A stretch of DNA of 64,000 nt, taken from Neobacillus mesonae. GTDB lineage: Bacteria; Bacillota; Bacilli; Paenibacillales; Paenibacillaceae. The notes beneath the pieces were generated by a model. That model ran no database searches and was not told the DNA's origin. It saw only the letters and a program-made list of their open reading frames with translations. The DNA lies in contig JAMBOW010000003.1 of assembly GCA_023715865.1 (NCBI GenBank), forward strand, positions 310,001 to 374,000, read 5' to 3'. The position numbers were made by a program, and so were the translations under genes. Of the stretch, positions 26,144 to 35,335 are shown one piece after another (the stretch's first letter is position 1; the number at the start of each line of letters is the position of its first letter).

Positions 26144-27424
26144 TTAAAGTGTTGCGTTCGTTCTGTTGTTCTCTACAGAAAGCTGTTCTGGATAACCGTA
26201 AGTTCCGTGTTCACTCATATCCAGTCCGATCAATTCTTCCTCTTCGGATACGCGGATGCCGATCGTTTTCTTCATTACCCAGAGGATAACATAGGACACG
26301 ATGAAAGCGTAGAGTCCTGCAGCGACAACACCCATAGCCTGAACACCCAGCTGACCGAAGCCGCCGCCGTAGAAGAGACCCGCATTACCTACACCAAGCT
26401 TCTCAACGAGCTCAGGAGTCGCGAAGAAACCAGTGGAAAGTGTACCCCAGATCCCTGCTGTACCGTGAGCGGAAAGTGCAGCGATTGGATCGTCGATGCC
26501 GAGCTTTTCAAACATGCGGATACTGAAGAATACAAGAATACCAGCGATAAGACCAATCACGATAGCTGCCCAGGAATCTACGTATGCACAAGATGCTGTG
26601 ATTGCTACGAGACCTGCCAATGCACCGTTCAGCATCATGGATACATCTGCTTTACCCATTACGGCCCAAGCAATAAGGAGAGCTGCAACTGAACCCGCCG
26701 CTGCACCAAGCTGAGTATTGATAGCTACAAATCCGAAGAAGTTGCCGTCTTCAACAGTCAGTGTACTGCCTGCGTTAAAACCAAACCAGCCTACCCATAG
26801 AATCATAACACCGAGTGTAGTGAATACTTGGTTATGACCAGGCATATTCAGAGGCTTGCGTTCTTTGTTGTACTTACCGATACGCGGTTTAAGGAGAAGT
26901 GTTGCTGCAAGAGCTGCACAAGCACCTGTCAAGTGAACAACGGTAGATCCCGCGAAGTCTTGATCCCCGTGATCTGCCAGCCAGCCGCCGCCCCAAATCC
27001 AGTGAGCGATAACTGGATATACAAGAATGGAGAACAGTGCTGCAAAGATCAGATAAGCGGAGAGTTTCGCTCTCTCAGCAAATCCGCCCCATGCGATGGA
27101 CATGGATACAGCTGCGAAAGCTAATTGGAATATGAACATAACTGTCGGTGCTACTGCGCTGTCAGCCGGTACCTCCGTCTCGTTAAAGAAGAAGTAATCT
27201 CCCCAGCCAATCAGTGAATTACCTTGACCACCAAATATAAGTGCATAACCTACTGCCCAGAATACGACGGATACAATACCGACTGTAAAAATCGTTTTAC
27301 CAGCAACGTGTCCAGCGTTCTTCATACGAGTCGATCCTGCCTCGAGCAGGATAAATCCGCCTTGCATGAACAGTACTAGAATAGCTCCAAGCATTACCCA
27401 AAGGCTGTTAATTCCGATTTCCAT
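26144..27424 (-). CDS. amtB: Ammonium transporter AmtB/NrgA
   Basis: About 426 residues with 11 membrane segments. Amt signatures include FIFQLAFAAVSMSIAWGGFA, WIWGGGWLADHGDQDFAGST and SALSAHGTAGIWGTLSTGFF, with pore His residues in HLTGACAALAATLL and LSAHGTAGIWG. It conducts ammonia/ammonium under nitrogen limitation. ATG at 27424 lies eight bases after AAGGAG; the GTG at 27433 overlaps the ribosome site. No glnK/PII gene is adjacent. A GlnR/TnrA consensus box lies about 400 bases upstream and an imperfect one at 27534-27550. Confidence 0.95.
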   Translation of the reverse strand: MEIGINSLWVMLGAILVLFMQGGFILLEAGSTRMKNAGHVAGKTIFTVGIVSVVFWAVGYALIFGGQGNSLIGWGDYFFFNETEVPADSAVAPTVMFIFQLAFAAVSMSIAWGGFAERAKLSAYLIFAALFSILVYPVIAHWIWGGGWLADHGDQDFAGSTVVHLTGACAALAATLLLKPRIGKYNKERKPLNMPGHNQVFTTLGVMILWVGWFGFNAGSTLTVEDGNFFGFVAINTQLGAAAGSVAALLIAWAVMGKADVSMMLNGALAGLVAITASCAYVDSWAAIVIGLIAGILVFFSIRMFEKLGIDDPIAALSAHGTAGIWGTLSTGFFATPELVEKLGVGNAGLFYGGGFGQLGVQAMGVVAAGLYAFIVSYVILWVMKKTIGIRVSEEEELIGLDMSEHGTYGYPEQLSVENNRTNATL

Positions 27425-27520
27425 CTGATTCACTCCTTGTGTATGATGTGTGTTGCTGCCCCTTCTGACTTAAAACTATCCGTTACTTCAACCTTAATTT
27501 GCTAATCACACCTTTCACAA

Positions 27521-27567
27521 TAGATTGAACTAATGGTAATTTTCTTTACCTGCTTTAGGTCAATCTA
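27521..27567. promoter_or_regulatory. Imperfect palindrome in amtB promoter region
   Basis: TAGATTGAACTAA (27521-27533) and TTAGGTCAATCTA (27555-27567) are complementary except at one base. They enclose GGTAA-N6-TTACC, which partly fits TGTNA-N7-TNACA (27534-27550). It lies about 100 bases upstream of amtB and may be a nitrogen-regulator site or an RNA hairpin. Confidence 0.4.
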
Positions 27568-27825
27568 TTCAGCTGAATAAAACAATGTTGAAATGTCTTT
27601 GTTAGAAGAAATCATTTTATTCAACAACAAAGATGATGACTTAGCTTGAGAGACATGGACAACCTGCACAGAATGGGATCCAAAGTTTACATAAGCTCTT
27701 TTCAAAAGTGTGCCGAGCATGTAATTCTCTAGTTCCATTCAGCCAGTTAGTTACCAATTTGACTCAGGTGATTTAAGGTTCCTAATTAAAGGCTCTGACC
27801 GTATTTTAGGTGCAAAAGCACTTGT

Positions 27826-27842
27826 TGTCAATATATCTGACA
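27826..27842. promoter_or_regulatory. GlnR/TnrA consensus box
   Basis: TGTCAATATATCTGACA matches TGTNA-N7-TNACA at every fixed position. It lies about 400 bases before amtB and 327 bases before the divergent gene at 28169. Nitrogen control of amtB is well known in Bacillota; the distance implies a long leader or an upstream activation site. Confidence 0.6.
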
Positions 27843-28168
27843 TAAGAACTTTTTTATTTTCTTGTTTTTTCATAAAAACTGTATAATTGTTTGTACTTTT
27901 TGAACTATTTAGGATGAAAGGCTCACGATGGGATCGTTAATATTATACTTTGGGTTGATTAAATACATGGGTGAGTAAGTAGTAATGTGAAGTTTCGCTT
28001 GATAGAATAGTTGACATGAGGGAGTACTGGGAAATTTTATAAGTGACTACATACAGAATAATTGAAACAAAAATACGGGAAGAACGTATTATTGTTAGTT
28101 TATTTTCAGTAGAATGTATATATGGGAATGGCTAGAGCTTTTATACAGTTAGAGAGGGATGCGGCCGC

Positions 28169-29329
28169 ATGGAACAAGAAAAGGTGTGGCCAGACAGGTT
28201 CAAGAGATTGTTTCTTAACAATAAATTTGTATTGTTCCTGCTGGTTGTTTTATTAGTTGGGCTTAATGTCATGGTATTCAGCAAGATCTCTTTTATTTTT
28301 CACCCGATAGAAGTACTGCTGAAGACGATTATACTGCCAATCATATTAACGGGTGTCGTATATTATCTGCTTAATCCGATTGTGGATATTTTGGAAAGGC
28401 GCAAGGTGAAGCGTGTATACTCCATCCTTATTTTATATCTGCTGATCGCGGCAATTATTACAATCGTGGTTCTTGCTGTCATTCCGGTCGTTCGTCAGCA
28501 GATTACAGATTTAGTTAAGAACTTTCCGGTGTATTACCAGAATGTCGTTTATCAGTTTGAACAATTCATAGGTACAGGATACATGACACAAATTCAGAAT
28601 ACGCTGAATTTTAACTTTGATGATATTATGGGCAATCTTTCGGAACGTCTCAGTTCCATCGTTAATTCAACGGTAACGGGCATAGGTGGTTTTCTGGGAG
28701 TTCTGACAGAGACAATTCTGGCTATTGTCACCGTTCCGTTTATTCTATTCTATTTGTTGAAGGACGGTAAGAAGCTTCCTGGCTATCTGCTCTCTTTCAT
28801 GCCTACCAAGATGCGTGAAGGGACCTCTAGAGTGCTCTCTGAATCCAATCATCAAATCAGCTCTTATATTCGCGGACAGATTATCGTCAGCTTTTGTATC
28901 GGTGTTCTTCTATACATCGGATACATTATTATCGGGCTTGATTATGCGCTTATTTTGGCGGTGATTGCAGCTTGTACGGCCATCGTGCCTTATCTCGGTC
29001 CAGCCATTGCGATTACGCCTGCTTTAATTGTAGCTGCAGTGACCTCGCCGATTATGCTGCTTAAGATGATTGCCGTGTGGACAATCGTTCAGCTCGTTGA
29101 GGGGAAGTTTATTTCGCCTCAAATTATGGGCAAGTCGCTAAAGGTACATCCTATTACCATTATCTTTGTCATATTAACTGCGGGCAATCTGTTCGGAGTG
29201 GTCGGAATCTTGCTGGCTGTGCCTGGATACGCTGTGCTGAAGGTCCTCTTCACACATCTCTTCAAATGGTTTAAGACTCAATCCGGGCTGTATAACCCTG
29301 CACATGACAAATCAGTACCAAAGAAATAA
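28169..29329 (+). CDS. AI-2E family transporter (YubA/YdbI type)
   Basis: 386 residues with about eight membrane segments. Features of the AI-2E exporter family include [60 protein letters not shown] and the conserved [31 protein letters not shown]. Known members export quorum-sensing AI-2 or act as sodium/proton antiporters; function cannot be assigned here. ATG follows AGAGAGGGATGCGGCCGC. It is monocistronic, ending at a bidirectional terminator. Confidence 0.88.
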   Translation: MEQEKVWPDRFKRLFLNNKFVLFLLVVLLVGLNVMVFSKISFIFHPIEVLLKTIILPIILTGVVYYLLNPIVDILERRKVKRVYSILILYLLIAAIITIVVLAVIPVVRQQITDLVKNFPVYYQNVVYQFEQFIGTGYMTQIQNTLNFNFDDIMGNLSERLSSIVNSTVTGIGGFLGVLTETILAIVTVPFILFYLLKDGKKLPGYLLSFMPTKMREGTSRVLSESNHQISSYIRGQIIVSFCIGVLLYIGYIIIGLDYALILAVIAACTAIVPYLGPAIAITPALIVAAVTSPIMLLKMIAVWTIVQLVEGKFISPQIMGKSLKVHPITIIFVILTAGNLFGVVGILLAVPGYAVLKVLFTHLFKWFKTQSGLYNPAHDKSVPKK

Positions 29330-29351
29330 CGATATATTCGGTTTGTAAAAT

Positions 29352-29406
29352 AAAAAGCGCCCGAGGAAATTAGGACGTAGAGTCCTTTCTCCTCAGGGCG
29401 CTTTTT
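29352..29406. terminator. Bidirectional terminator between AI-2E-type gene and cadC-type gene
   Basis: AAAAAGCGCCC...GAGGA pairs with TCCTC...GGGCGCTTTTT, and an inner AGGAC/GTCCT hairpin fills the loop. Confidence 0.82.
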
Positions 29407-29433
29407 CTTGTATCAATTCTCACACTACTCACA

Positions 29434-29808
29434 CTATTCATGCTTAATGTGCTGAAGTGTCTGGATAAATATCTGTTCAATATGTCCGTCATCAAGAGAG
29501 TAAAATACCGTTTTTCCTTCCTTGCGCCGTTTAACGATACGCATGTTGCGCAGGGATCGAAGCTGGTGAGAGATTGCCGATTGACCCATGCCCAGCAGGA
29601 CTGTCAGATCATGAACACATAATTCACGCTGAAGCAGCGCATCTATAATACGAAGACGTGTCGGATCGCTGAACGCTTTAAACCAGTCTGCCATTTGAAC
29701 AGATGCCCTTTTATCCATAAGTGAGAGCTGCATTTGCTCAAGCTGAGCCTCAGTCCCGAAACAGGTCGGCTCGCATTCTTCTATAGGAATTGCCTTTTGT
29801 TCTTTCAT
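29434..29808 (-). CDS. cadC: ArsR/SmtB metal-sensing repressor, CadC-like
   Basis: 124 residues. It carries the CadC N-terminal Cys pair (Cys12, Cys16 in ECEPTCFG), the alpha-3 metal motif RELCVHDL (Cys64, His66 where CadC usually has CxC), and an alpha-5 segment DDGHIEQIFIQTLQHIKHE that could be a second zinc site. The recognition helix is GMGQSAISHQLRSLRNMRIV. ATG at 29808 has GAGGCGG eight bases upstream; a GTG at 29817 overlaps it. Divergent from the metal ATPase gene, it should repress it until Cd, Pb or Zn binds. Confidence 0.87.
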   Translation of the reverse strand: MKEQKAIPIEECEPTCFGTEAQLEQMQLSLMDKRASVQMADWFKAFSDPTRLRIIDALLQRELCVHDLTVLLGMGQSAISHQLRSLRNMRIVKRRKEGKTVFYSLDDGHIEQIFIQTLQHIKHE

Positions 29809-29887
29809 GTATATCACCGCCTCTTTATAGCTTTATTATAGCCAAAATCAGCTCTTGTGCATAAATATAAATTTTAAGATAAGAGCG

Positions 29888-29917
29888 TTGACTTCTCATC
29901 CACTCGGTGCATATAAT
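29888..29917 (+). promoter_or_regulatory. Sigma-A promoter of cadA
   Basis: TTGACT (29888-29893) and TATAAT (29912-29917), 18 bases apart, about 60 bases upstream of the ATPase start. Confidence 0.8.
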
Positions 29918-29927
29918 GAATCATAAC

Positions 29928-29947
29928 ATATGAATGATTGCTCATAT
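29928..29947. promoter_or_regulatory. SmtB/CadC-type operator
   Basis: ATATGA-N8-TCATAT is an inverted repeat just downstream of the cadA -10 box, at the position and with the half-site sequence typical of ArsR/SmtB-family repressors. Confidence 0.68.
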
Positions 29948-29978
29948 ATTGTTGTTGTTTAGGAAGAGGAGATGACAT

Positions 29979-32249
29979 ATGGTGAGTACCAATACAAGTC
30001 AAGTGAAAAGAGAGCTCCTGTTAGAAGGGCTGGATTGTGCGAACTGTGCCATGAAGATTGAAGATGGTGTACGGAAGGTCAGCGGTGTCTCATCTGTAAC
30101 GGTCAATTTTGCCACGACCCGTATGAGCATTACAACCGATATAGATAAAGCGCAAGAAGTGCTTGCCGAGGCTGCGAAGAAAGTAAAACGAATCGAACCG
30201 CATATCCGCGTGTCCATTATTGATCAAGGTGCGCGAACTGTACGGCAGCCTGCAGAAGGTGGTCATACTCATTCCCATGATCATGGGAATGACGGGCATG
30301 TCCACCATCATGGGCATACACATGGACACGGCGAAGGTGCAGAGCATGCTCATGACCATGGGCATGAAGGTCATACTCATGATGCAGGTGCAAATCAGCT
30401 TCGCAAGCTTGGGGCAAGGCTCGCCCTTGGTACTGTTCTTGCGGCAGCAGCTGTCTTAGCACCGGTGACCGGGTGGGCTCAGATAGGGCTCTTCGTCCTT
30501 GCCTACTTGCTCATAGGCGGCGATGTTGTATGGCAGGCCGTTCGGAATATTGTAAGGGGCCGAGTATTTGATGAATATTTCTTAATGACGATTGCCACCA
30601 TCGGTGCCTTTGCAATCCAAGAATATCCGGAAGCGGTAGGGGTCATGCTGTTCTATCAAGTCGGAGAGATGTTTCAAAGTCTTGCTGTAAACCGGTCTCG
30701 CAAATCCATTCAATCCTTAATGGATATCCGTCCGGACTATGCGAACTTAGAGACGAATGAGGGGTTAATCCGTGTATCGCCAGAACAAGTGGCCATCGGT
30801 GAACGTATCGTCGTAAAGCCCGGTGAACGTGTGCCTCTGGATGGCTTGGTGATAAGCGGCTCATCAATGATGGATACTTCTGCGCTTACGGGTGAATCTG
30901 TACCTAGGAAGGCCGAAAATGGCAGTGAAATACTGAGCGGTTTTGTGAATTTAAACGGTGTGCTTACGATTGAGGTATCGAAGGACTATGGTGAATCGAC
31001 AGTCTCTAAAATTTTGGAGCTTGTTCAGAATGCTACAAGCAAAAAAGCTCCAACAGAGACATTTATTAATAAATTTGCCCGTGTGTACACACCAATTGTT
31101 GTAATTGTTGCTGTTCTACTGGCTGTAATCCCGCCGCTTGTGATCACCGGAGCAGAATTTTCTGAATGGATATACCGTGCTCTTATCTTTCTTGTTATTT
31201 CCTGTCCATGCGCGCTGGTTGTTTCTATTCCACTCGGATTCTTTGGCGGGATTGGAGCTGCGTCAAGGTCAGGTGTTCTCGTTAAGGGTGGAAACTATTT
31301 GGAGGCTCTGGGTGATGTAAGGACTATCGTCTTTGATAAGACAGGAACACTTACGGAAGGTGTCTTCCAGGTCACAGGCATTCATCCATCCGAAGCCGCA
31401 GCTGTTGATCAGGAGAAGCTGCTGGAGTATGCGGCATATGCAGAGTATCATTCTAATCATCCGATTGCAGAATCCATTCGCCAGGCATATGGAAGTGAGC
31501 TTGATCAAGACCGTATCGGACATTATGAAGAAATATCCGGTCATGGGATCAAAGTGATGCTGAAGGGCACTGAGGTTTTGGCAGGTAATACGAAGCTAAT
31601 GGAGCTGCAGGGAATCGACTATGCTCTGCCGAAGCATCACGGTACTGTAGTTCATATTGCAGCCGCAGGAAATTACTTGGGGCATATCGTCATATCGGAT
31701 AAGGTGAAGCCGGATGCCGCTCGAGCGATTAAGGAACTGAAGTCACTTGGTATTCGTAGAACAGTGATGTTAACCGGGGATGTGCGTGCGGTAGCAGAAG
31801 CTGTAGGAGAGGAGATTGGCATCGAGGAGATTCATGCAGAGCTGCTGCCTCAAGACAAAGTGACACAGGTAGAACGGCTCGGAGAGCATAAGCTTCCTAA
31901 AGAAAAGCTGATGTTTGTAGGGGACGGGATTAATGATACACCGGTGCTGGCGCAAGCTGATGTCGGTGCGGCCATGGGCGGGCTTGGGTCCGATGCCGCG
32001 ATTGAAGCAGCAGATATCGTGATCATGACAGATGAGCCCTCCAAGATCGCCTCTGCCATTCGAATAGCGAAACGGACTCGAACGATTGTCTGGCAGAACA
32101 TTATTTTTGCTTTAGTTGTGAAGGCTCTCTTTCTCCTGCTGGGTGCTTTTGGAGTGGCAGAGATGTGGGAGGCCGTCTTCTCCGACGTAGGTGTTACGCT
32201 GCTTGCGGTACTCAATTCAATGCGTATTTTAAAATATAAAGGCCTATAA
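29979..32249 (+). CDS. cadA: Cd/Zn/Pb-exporting P1B-type ATPase (CadA/ZntA)
   Basis: 756 residues. An N-terminal HMA domain (GLDCANCAMKIEDGVRKV; Cys20, Cys23) is followed by a His-rich insert at residues 96-134 with 17 His in 39 positions. The membrane core contains CPC at residues 409-411, phosphorylation motif DKTGT with Asp453, the HP motif in YAEYHSNHPIAESI, and GDGINDTPVLAQADVG. This set defines the Zn/Cd/Pb subgroup. ATG follows AGGAAGAGGAGATGAC. It is divergent from its probable repressor, with a clear promoter and operator; a terminator follows. Confidence 0.95.
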   Translation: MVSTNTSQVKRELLLEGLDCANCAMKIEDGVRKVSGVSSVTVNFATTRMSITTDIDKAQEVLAEAAKKVKRIEPHIRVSIIDQGARTVRQPAEGGHTHSHDHGNDGHVHHHGHTHGHGEGAEHAHDHGHEGHTHDAGANQLRKLGARLALGTVLAAAAVLAPVTGWAQIGLFVLAYLLIGGDVVWQAVRNIVRGRVFDEYFLMTIATIGAFAIQEYPEAVGVMLFYQVGEMFQSLAVNRSRKSIQSLMDIRPDYANLETNEGLIRVSPEQVAIGERIVVKPGERVPLDGLVISGSSMMDTSALTGESVPRKAENGSEILSGFVNLNGVLTIEVSKDYGESTVSKILELVQNATSKKAPTETFINKFARVYTPIVVIVAVLLAVIPPLVITGAEFSEWIYRALIFLVISCPCALVVSIPLGFFGGIGAASRSGVLVKGGNYLEALGDVRTIVFDKTGTLTEGVFQVTGIHPSEAAAVDQEKLLEYAAYAEYHSNHPIAESIRQAYGSELDQDRIGHYEEISGHGIKVMLKGTEVLAGNTKLMELQGIDYALPKHHGTVVHIAAAGNYLGHIVISDKVKPDAARAIKELKSLGIRRTVMLTGDVRAVAEAVGEEIGIEEIHAELLPQDKVTQVERLGEHKLPKEKLMFVGDGINDTPVLAQADVGAAMGGLGSDAAIEAADIVIMTDEPSKIASAIRIAKRTRTIVWQNIIFALVVKALFLLLGAFGVAEMWEAVFSDVGVTLLAVLNSMRILKYKGL

Positions 32250-32267
32250 TTTAAAAAGTGTAAATAT

Positions 32268-32303
32268 GCCTATTCTCTTGATTGCGAAGAGAATAGGCTT
32301 TTT
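32268..32303 (+). terminator. Intrinsic terminator of cadA
   Basis: GCCTATTCTCTT and AAGAGAATAGGC form a perfect 12-base-pair stem with a seven-base loop and a T run. Confidence 0.9.
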
Positions 32304-32328
32304 CTTATGTTATGCATATTATAAAGGG

Positions 32329-32637
32329 TTACACGTTCGCGCTTCGAGCAAATGCTCTCAGCTTGAGCTCTTTTCTTTGTTTACTGCTGATTTGGAGCTG
32401 ACGATGCTTTGGTGACTTCACTACCCACTTTTTGAAAGCTGCAGTTCCGGCAATGCTTGTGAGCATAGGGGAAGGGGCATGAATATAGCTTAAGGCAGCG
32501 TATATACATGAACTTACAAGGAACTCCGTGAAGATAAAATAAGCAATATCGGAGCTGTTTACAATCAATACAGTATATTTTCGAGGTTCATCGGGGATTA
32601 GGCCGGGTGCATAAACGCCTACGACACGGTATTTCAT
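32329..32637 (-). CDS. Hypothetical protein, 102 residues
   Basis: On the complement, ATG at 32637 has AAAGGTGA seven bases upstream. The protein starts with a short basic segment (MKYRVVGVYAPGLIPDEPRK), has a hydrophobic middle (DIAYFIFTEFLVSSCIYAAL) that may be a membrane helix or buried core, and ends in a basic tail (KSPKHRQLQISSKQRKELKL). I recognise no family. It converges on cadA and is divergent from the aldehyde dehydrogenase. The ribosome site and codon use make a real gene likely. Confidence 0.6.
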   Translation of the reverse strand: MKYRVVGVYAPGLIPDEPRKYTVLIVNSSDIAYFIFTEFLVSSCIYAALSYIHAPSPMLTSIAGTAAFKKWVVKSPKHRQLQISSKQRKELKLRAFARSANV

Positions 32638-32792
32638 GGATGTTCACCTTTCCTAAAAGGGTTTCTACACTGGTATCATATGTGTCTGCGGCTTGGCCCT
32701 ATGTATGCGATCTTGAGTTTCATATCCCGCTATAAAGATATTACAATAATAAAAGTGGGTTTAAATAGATAAGAAGAAGGAGGTTATATACA

Positions 32793-34223
32793 ATGCTTAA
32801 GCAACGTTTATATATTGGAGGAGAATGGCGGGAAGGGGCATCATGGACAACGCTCACATCTCCTTATACTGGCGAAGCCATAGCTGAGGTAGCAGCAGCG
32901 GATAAAGAGAATGTGAAGGAGGCGATTAAAAGAGCTGAAGATGCCTATAAAGTAATGAAAAGCATGCCGGCACATGAAAGAGCTGCGATATTGAATAGAG
33001 TGGTCGCTCAGCTCGAGGAGCGGCGAGAAGAGGCTGCTCAAATTATAGCCAGCGAAGCAGCAAAGCCGATGAAGGCGGCAAGGGCAGAGGTCAGCAGGAC
33101 GATCGAAACCTATCGTTTTGCTGCGGAGGAAGCGCGTCGAATTCAAGGAGAGTCGCTGCCTATGGATGCTGCTCCTGGAGGCGAAGGCCGAATCGCTTAT
33201 ACGGTAAGAGAGCCTATGGGTGTAATCGGAGCAATTACCCCGTTTAATTTTCCAATGAATCTGGTTGCGCACAAACTGGGCCCAGCCATTGCAGCAGGAA
33301 ATACAGTGGTCTTAAAGCCGGCGGGACAGACGCCTCTGTCCGCTTATTTCATTGCTGAGTTGTTTGGAAAGGCGGGCTTGCCCAAAGGAGCTTTGAACGT
33401 GATCAGTGGGAGCGGCAAAACCATTGGGGACCTGCTCGTTTTGGACCCAAGAGTAAGGCATATCACGTTTACGGGCAGTCCGGGCGTAGGGACAAGCATT
33501 CGAGAGAAGGCAGGACTTAAAGGCGTAACGCTGGAGCTCGGCTCAAATTCAGCGGTTATCGTTGATGAAGATACGGACAATCTGGATGGAATTGCCGAAA
33601 GAATTGTACAGGGGGCGTTCTCCTTTCAAGGGCAGGTATGTATTTCTGTCCAGCGTATATATGTCCATGAAAATATCGTTTCATCGTTTACCAAGCTGCT
33701 GGCAGAGAAGACAGCTGTGCTGAACTTAGGAGATCCGCTTGATCCTTCTACAGATCTATCTGCTCTTATTTCCGAGGAAGATACAAATCGGGTGCTGGGT
33801 TGGATTGAAGAAGCAAAAAGCGAAGGTGCTGAACTAATCTGCGGAGGCGAGGTCAAAGGCCGGGTGCTTGCACCAACGATAATGACGAAGGTTCCGCCTT
33901 CCGCAAAGCTGTCCAGCCAAGAGGTGTTTGGACCGGTCGTAGTTATTCATGAAGTTGAATCGATGGATGACGCCATTGAACAGGTGAATGACTCTATATA
34001 TGGACTGCAGGCAGGGGTATATACACGAAACATTCATCATGCCCTTAAAGCTGCAGCAGCTCTAGAAGTTGGAGGAGTCATCATCAATGATATTCCAACA
34101 TTCCGTCTTGATCACATGCCTTACGGCGGTGTAAAGCAAAGCGGTTATGGCAGGGAAGGTATTAAATATGCCATTGAAGCAATGACCGAGCTGAAGCTTG
34201 TTGTAATGAACCGGAATTTATAG
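32793..34223 (+). CDS. Aldehyde dehydrogenase family protein
   Basis: 476 residues, cytosolic NAD(P)-dependent. The active site is complete: Asn152 in ITPFNFPMNLVAHK, Glu248 in GVTLELGSNSAVIVDED, Cys283 in FQGQVCISVQRIYV, and the nucleotide motif FTGSPGVGTSIREKAG. The C-terminal SGYGREGIKYAIEAMTELK is standard. The closest groups by eye are the lactaldehyde/glyceraldehyde-phosphate dehydrogenase-like ALDHs; the substrate is not decided. ATG follows AAGGAGGTTATATACA. It is monocistronic. Confidence 0.9.
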   Translation: MLKQRLYIGGEWREGASWTTLTSPYTGEAIAEVAAADKENVKEAIKRAEDAYKVMKSMPAHERAAILNRVVAQLEERREEAAQIIASEAAKPMKAARAEVSRTIETYRFAAEEARRIQGESLPMDAAPGGEGRIAYTVREPMGVIGAITPFNFPMNLVAHKLGPAIAAGNTVVLKPAGQTPLSAYFIAELFGKAGLPKGALNVISGSGKTIGDLLVLDPRVRHITFTGSPGVGTSIREKAGLKGVTLELGSNSAVIVDEDTDNLDGIAERIVQGAFSFQGQVCISVQRIYVHENIVSSFTKLLAEKTAVLNLGDPLDPSTDLSALISEEDTNRVLGWIEEAKSEGAELICGGEVKGRVLAPTIMTKVPPSAKLSSQEVFGPVVVIHEVESMDDAIEQVNDSIYGLQAGVYTRNIHHALKAAAALEVGGVIINDIPTFRLDHMPYGGVKQSGYGREGIKYAIEAMTELKLVVMNRNL

Positions 34224-34244
34224 TCATAGGTTCTGAAAATAACT

Positions 34245-34290
34245 AAAAAGCGGCAGTTCATGAGCTGAAGCTCGTGAACCGCCGCTTTTA
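34245..34290. terminator. Bidirectional terminator between aldehyde dehydrogenase and msrC
   Basis: AAAAAGCGGC-GTTCA-GAGCT pairs with AGCTC-TGAAC-GCCGCTTTTA with two mismatches. Confidence 0.85.
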
Positions 34291-34306
34291 TTTTACTAAA
34301 TGAATG

Positions 34307-34786
34307 TTACAGCTGCTTAACTAAAATTTCTACGAACTGTTCGAGGAAAGCTTGATCCTCTTCGTCAAAGCGCTCAAGCAGCGGGCTGTCGATATCAAGG
34401 ACGCCGAACAATTCACCATGTTTCACAATAGGAACAACAATTTCGCTGTTGGTAGCCGCATCGCAGGCGATATGTCCAGGGAAATCATGAACGTTTCGAA
34501 CCAGCTGTGTGCTGCGCTCCTCTGCTGCCGTTCCGCATACGCCGCGGCCGATGGCAATCCGAATGCAGGCAGGAAGGCCCTGAAATGGTCCTAGGACAAG
34601 TTCTTTACCATCAAATACATAGAAGCCAACCCAGTTCACATCTTTAAGAAAAAGATTCAGCAATGCGGAAGCATTGGCCATGTTTGCTACTGCGCTTGGC
34701 TCATCATAGATTAAGCCCTTCAACTGATCAAGGACTGCTTGATATTGCTCACTTCTTGTACCTTCATATGTCATTGTTTGAAACAT
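34307..34786 (-). CDS. msrC: Free methionine-(R)-sulfoxide reductase (GAF domain, YtsP)
   Basis: 159 residues forming one GAF domain. The three Cys of fRMsr enzymes are present: Cys74 (GLPACIRIAIG), Cys84 (GRGVCGTAAEE) and Cys108 (GHIACDAATNSEIVVPI). It reduces free L-methionine-(R)-sulfoxide using thioredoxin. The frame is open to 35011, but ATG at 34786 has AAGGTGA upstream and begins the family N-terminus (MFQTMTYEG). It is divergent from the small gene at 34983, and fits the oxidative-stress genes elsewhere in the window. Confidence 0.92.
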   Translation of the reverse strand: MFQTMTYEGTRSEQYQAVLDQLKGLIYDEPSAVANMANASALLNLFLKDVNWVGFYVFDGKELVLGPFQGLPACIRIAIGRGVCGTAAEERSTQLVRNVHDFPGHIACDAATNSEIVVPIVKHGELFGVLDIDSPLLERFDEEDQAFLEQFVEILVKQL

Positions 34787-34982
34787 TCTTATCACCTTCC
34801 GAGAGTTATATATTCGCAGGCAGCGTTCTATTATTGAAAACAGGATCACGAACAGATTCAATCCCGAAAATAAGATCAATTTATAAATAGATATCCTTGT
34901 TATTGTAAGTGATTGGCGTTTCTTAAGCAAGGGTAATGGTGAAGTAAATACTGTAATCGAAGTCGGAAAGGGGTTATGGATT

Positions 34983-35267
34983 ATGCTCGCAGATGTGCAA
35001 AATTTATTCATCCGTATTCACATGCTTCATCTTGCTCAAACAGAGGATTTAACCATTTCAGGTGCTCTATCCCAGCTGGAAGAATTAGGATATCGAGTGG
35101 GTGAGCGTGAAGTGAAGCAGGAGCTTGAGAGATTGACGCAGGAGAACTTTCTGACTTCCCATGACGATCAATTCAGCATTACAGGCGCAGGGATTGATGA
35201 ATTCAAGGAAATCCGGACTGTTTTAGATACGGTCTGCTCGGAAGTTGCGGAACCAAAACAGGTGTAG
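34983..35267 (+). CDS. Hypothetical protein, winged-helix-like
   Basis: 94 residues. It is predicted mostly helical with a winged-helix flavour: ALSQLEELGYRVGEREVKQE, LERLTQENFLTSHDDQFSIT. This layout (two helices, recognition helix, short hairpin) resembles small regulators but the match is not to a named family. ATG lies nine bases after AAAGGGG. It is monocistronic, ending at a strong bidirectional terminator, and divergent from msrC. Confidence 0.65.
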   Translation: MLADVQNLFIRIHMLHLAQTEDLTISGALSQLEELGYRVGEREVKQELERLTQENFLTSHDDQFSITGAGIDEFKEIRTVLDTVCSEVAEPKQV

Positions 35268-35284
35268 ATAGAATGAAGGGTACT

Positions 35285-35330
35285 AAAAAAAAGTCCGGCA
35301 CCGTTATTGCCTAGGTGCCGGACTTTTTTT
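35285..35330. terminator. Bidirectional terminator
   Basis: AAGTCCGGCACC (35291-35302) and GGTGCCGGACTT (35314-35325) form a perfect 12-base-pair stem, flanked by A and T runs. Confidence 0.9.
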
Positions 35331-35335
35331 ATGTT

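Larger units (their letters stand above)
27425..28168. other. Long intergenic region between amtB and AI-2E-type gene
   Basis: No gene is supported in these 744 bases. They contain an imperfect palindrome with a GlnR/TnrA-like core (27521-27567), a consensus GlnR/TnrA box (27826-27842), a TGTATAAT -10 candidate near 27880-27887, and a 16-codon open frame near 27928 that I do not regard as a gene. The rest is AT-rich without recognisable structure. Confidence 0.4.

Noticed and set aside
30090-30462. His- and Met-rich open frames on either strand
   Set aside because: They arise from the CAT/CAC repeats coding the His-rich segment of the metal ATPase and have no start signals.
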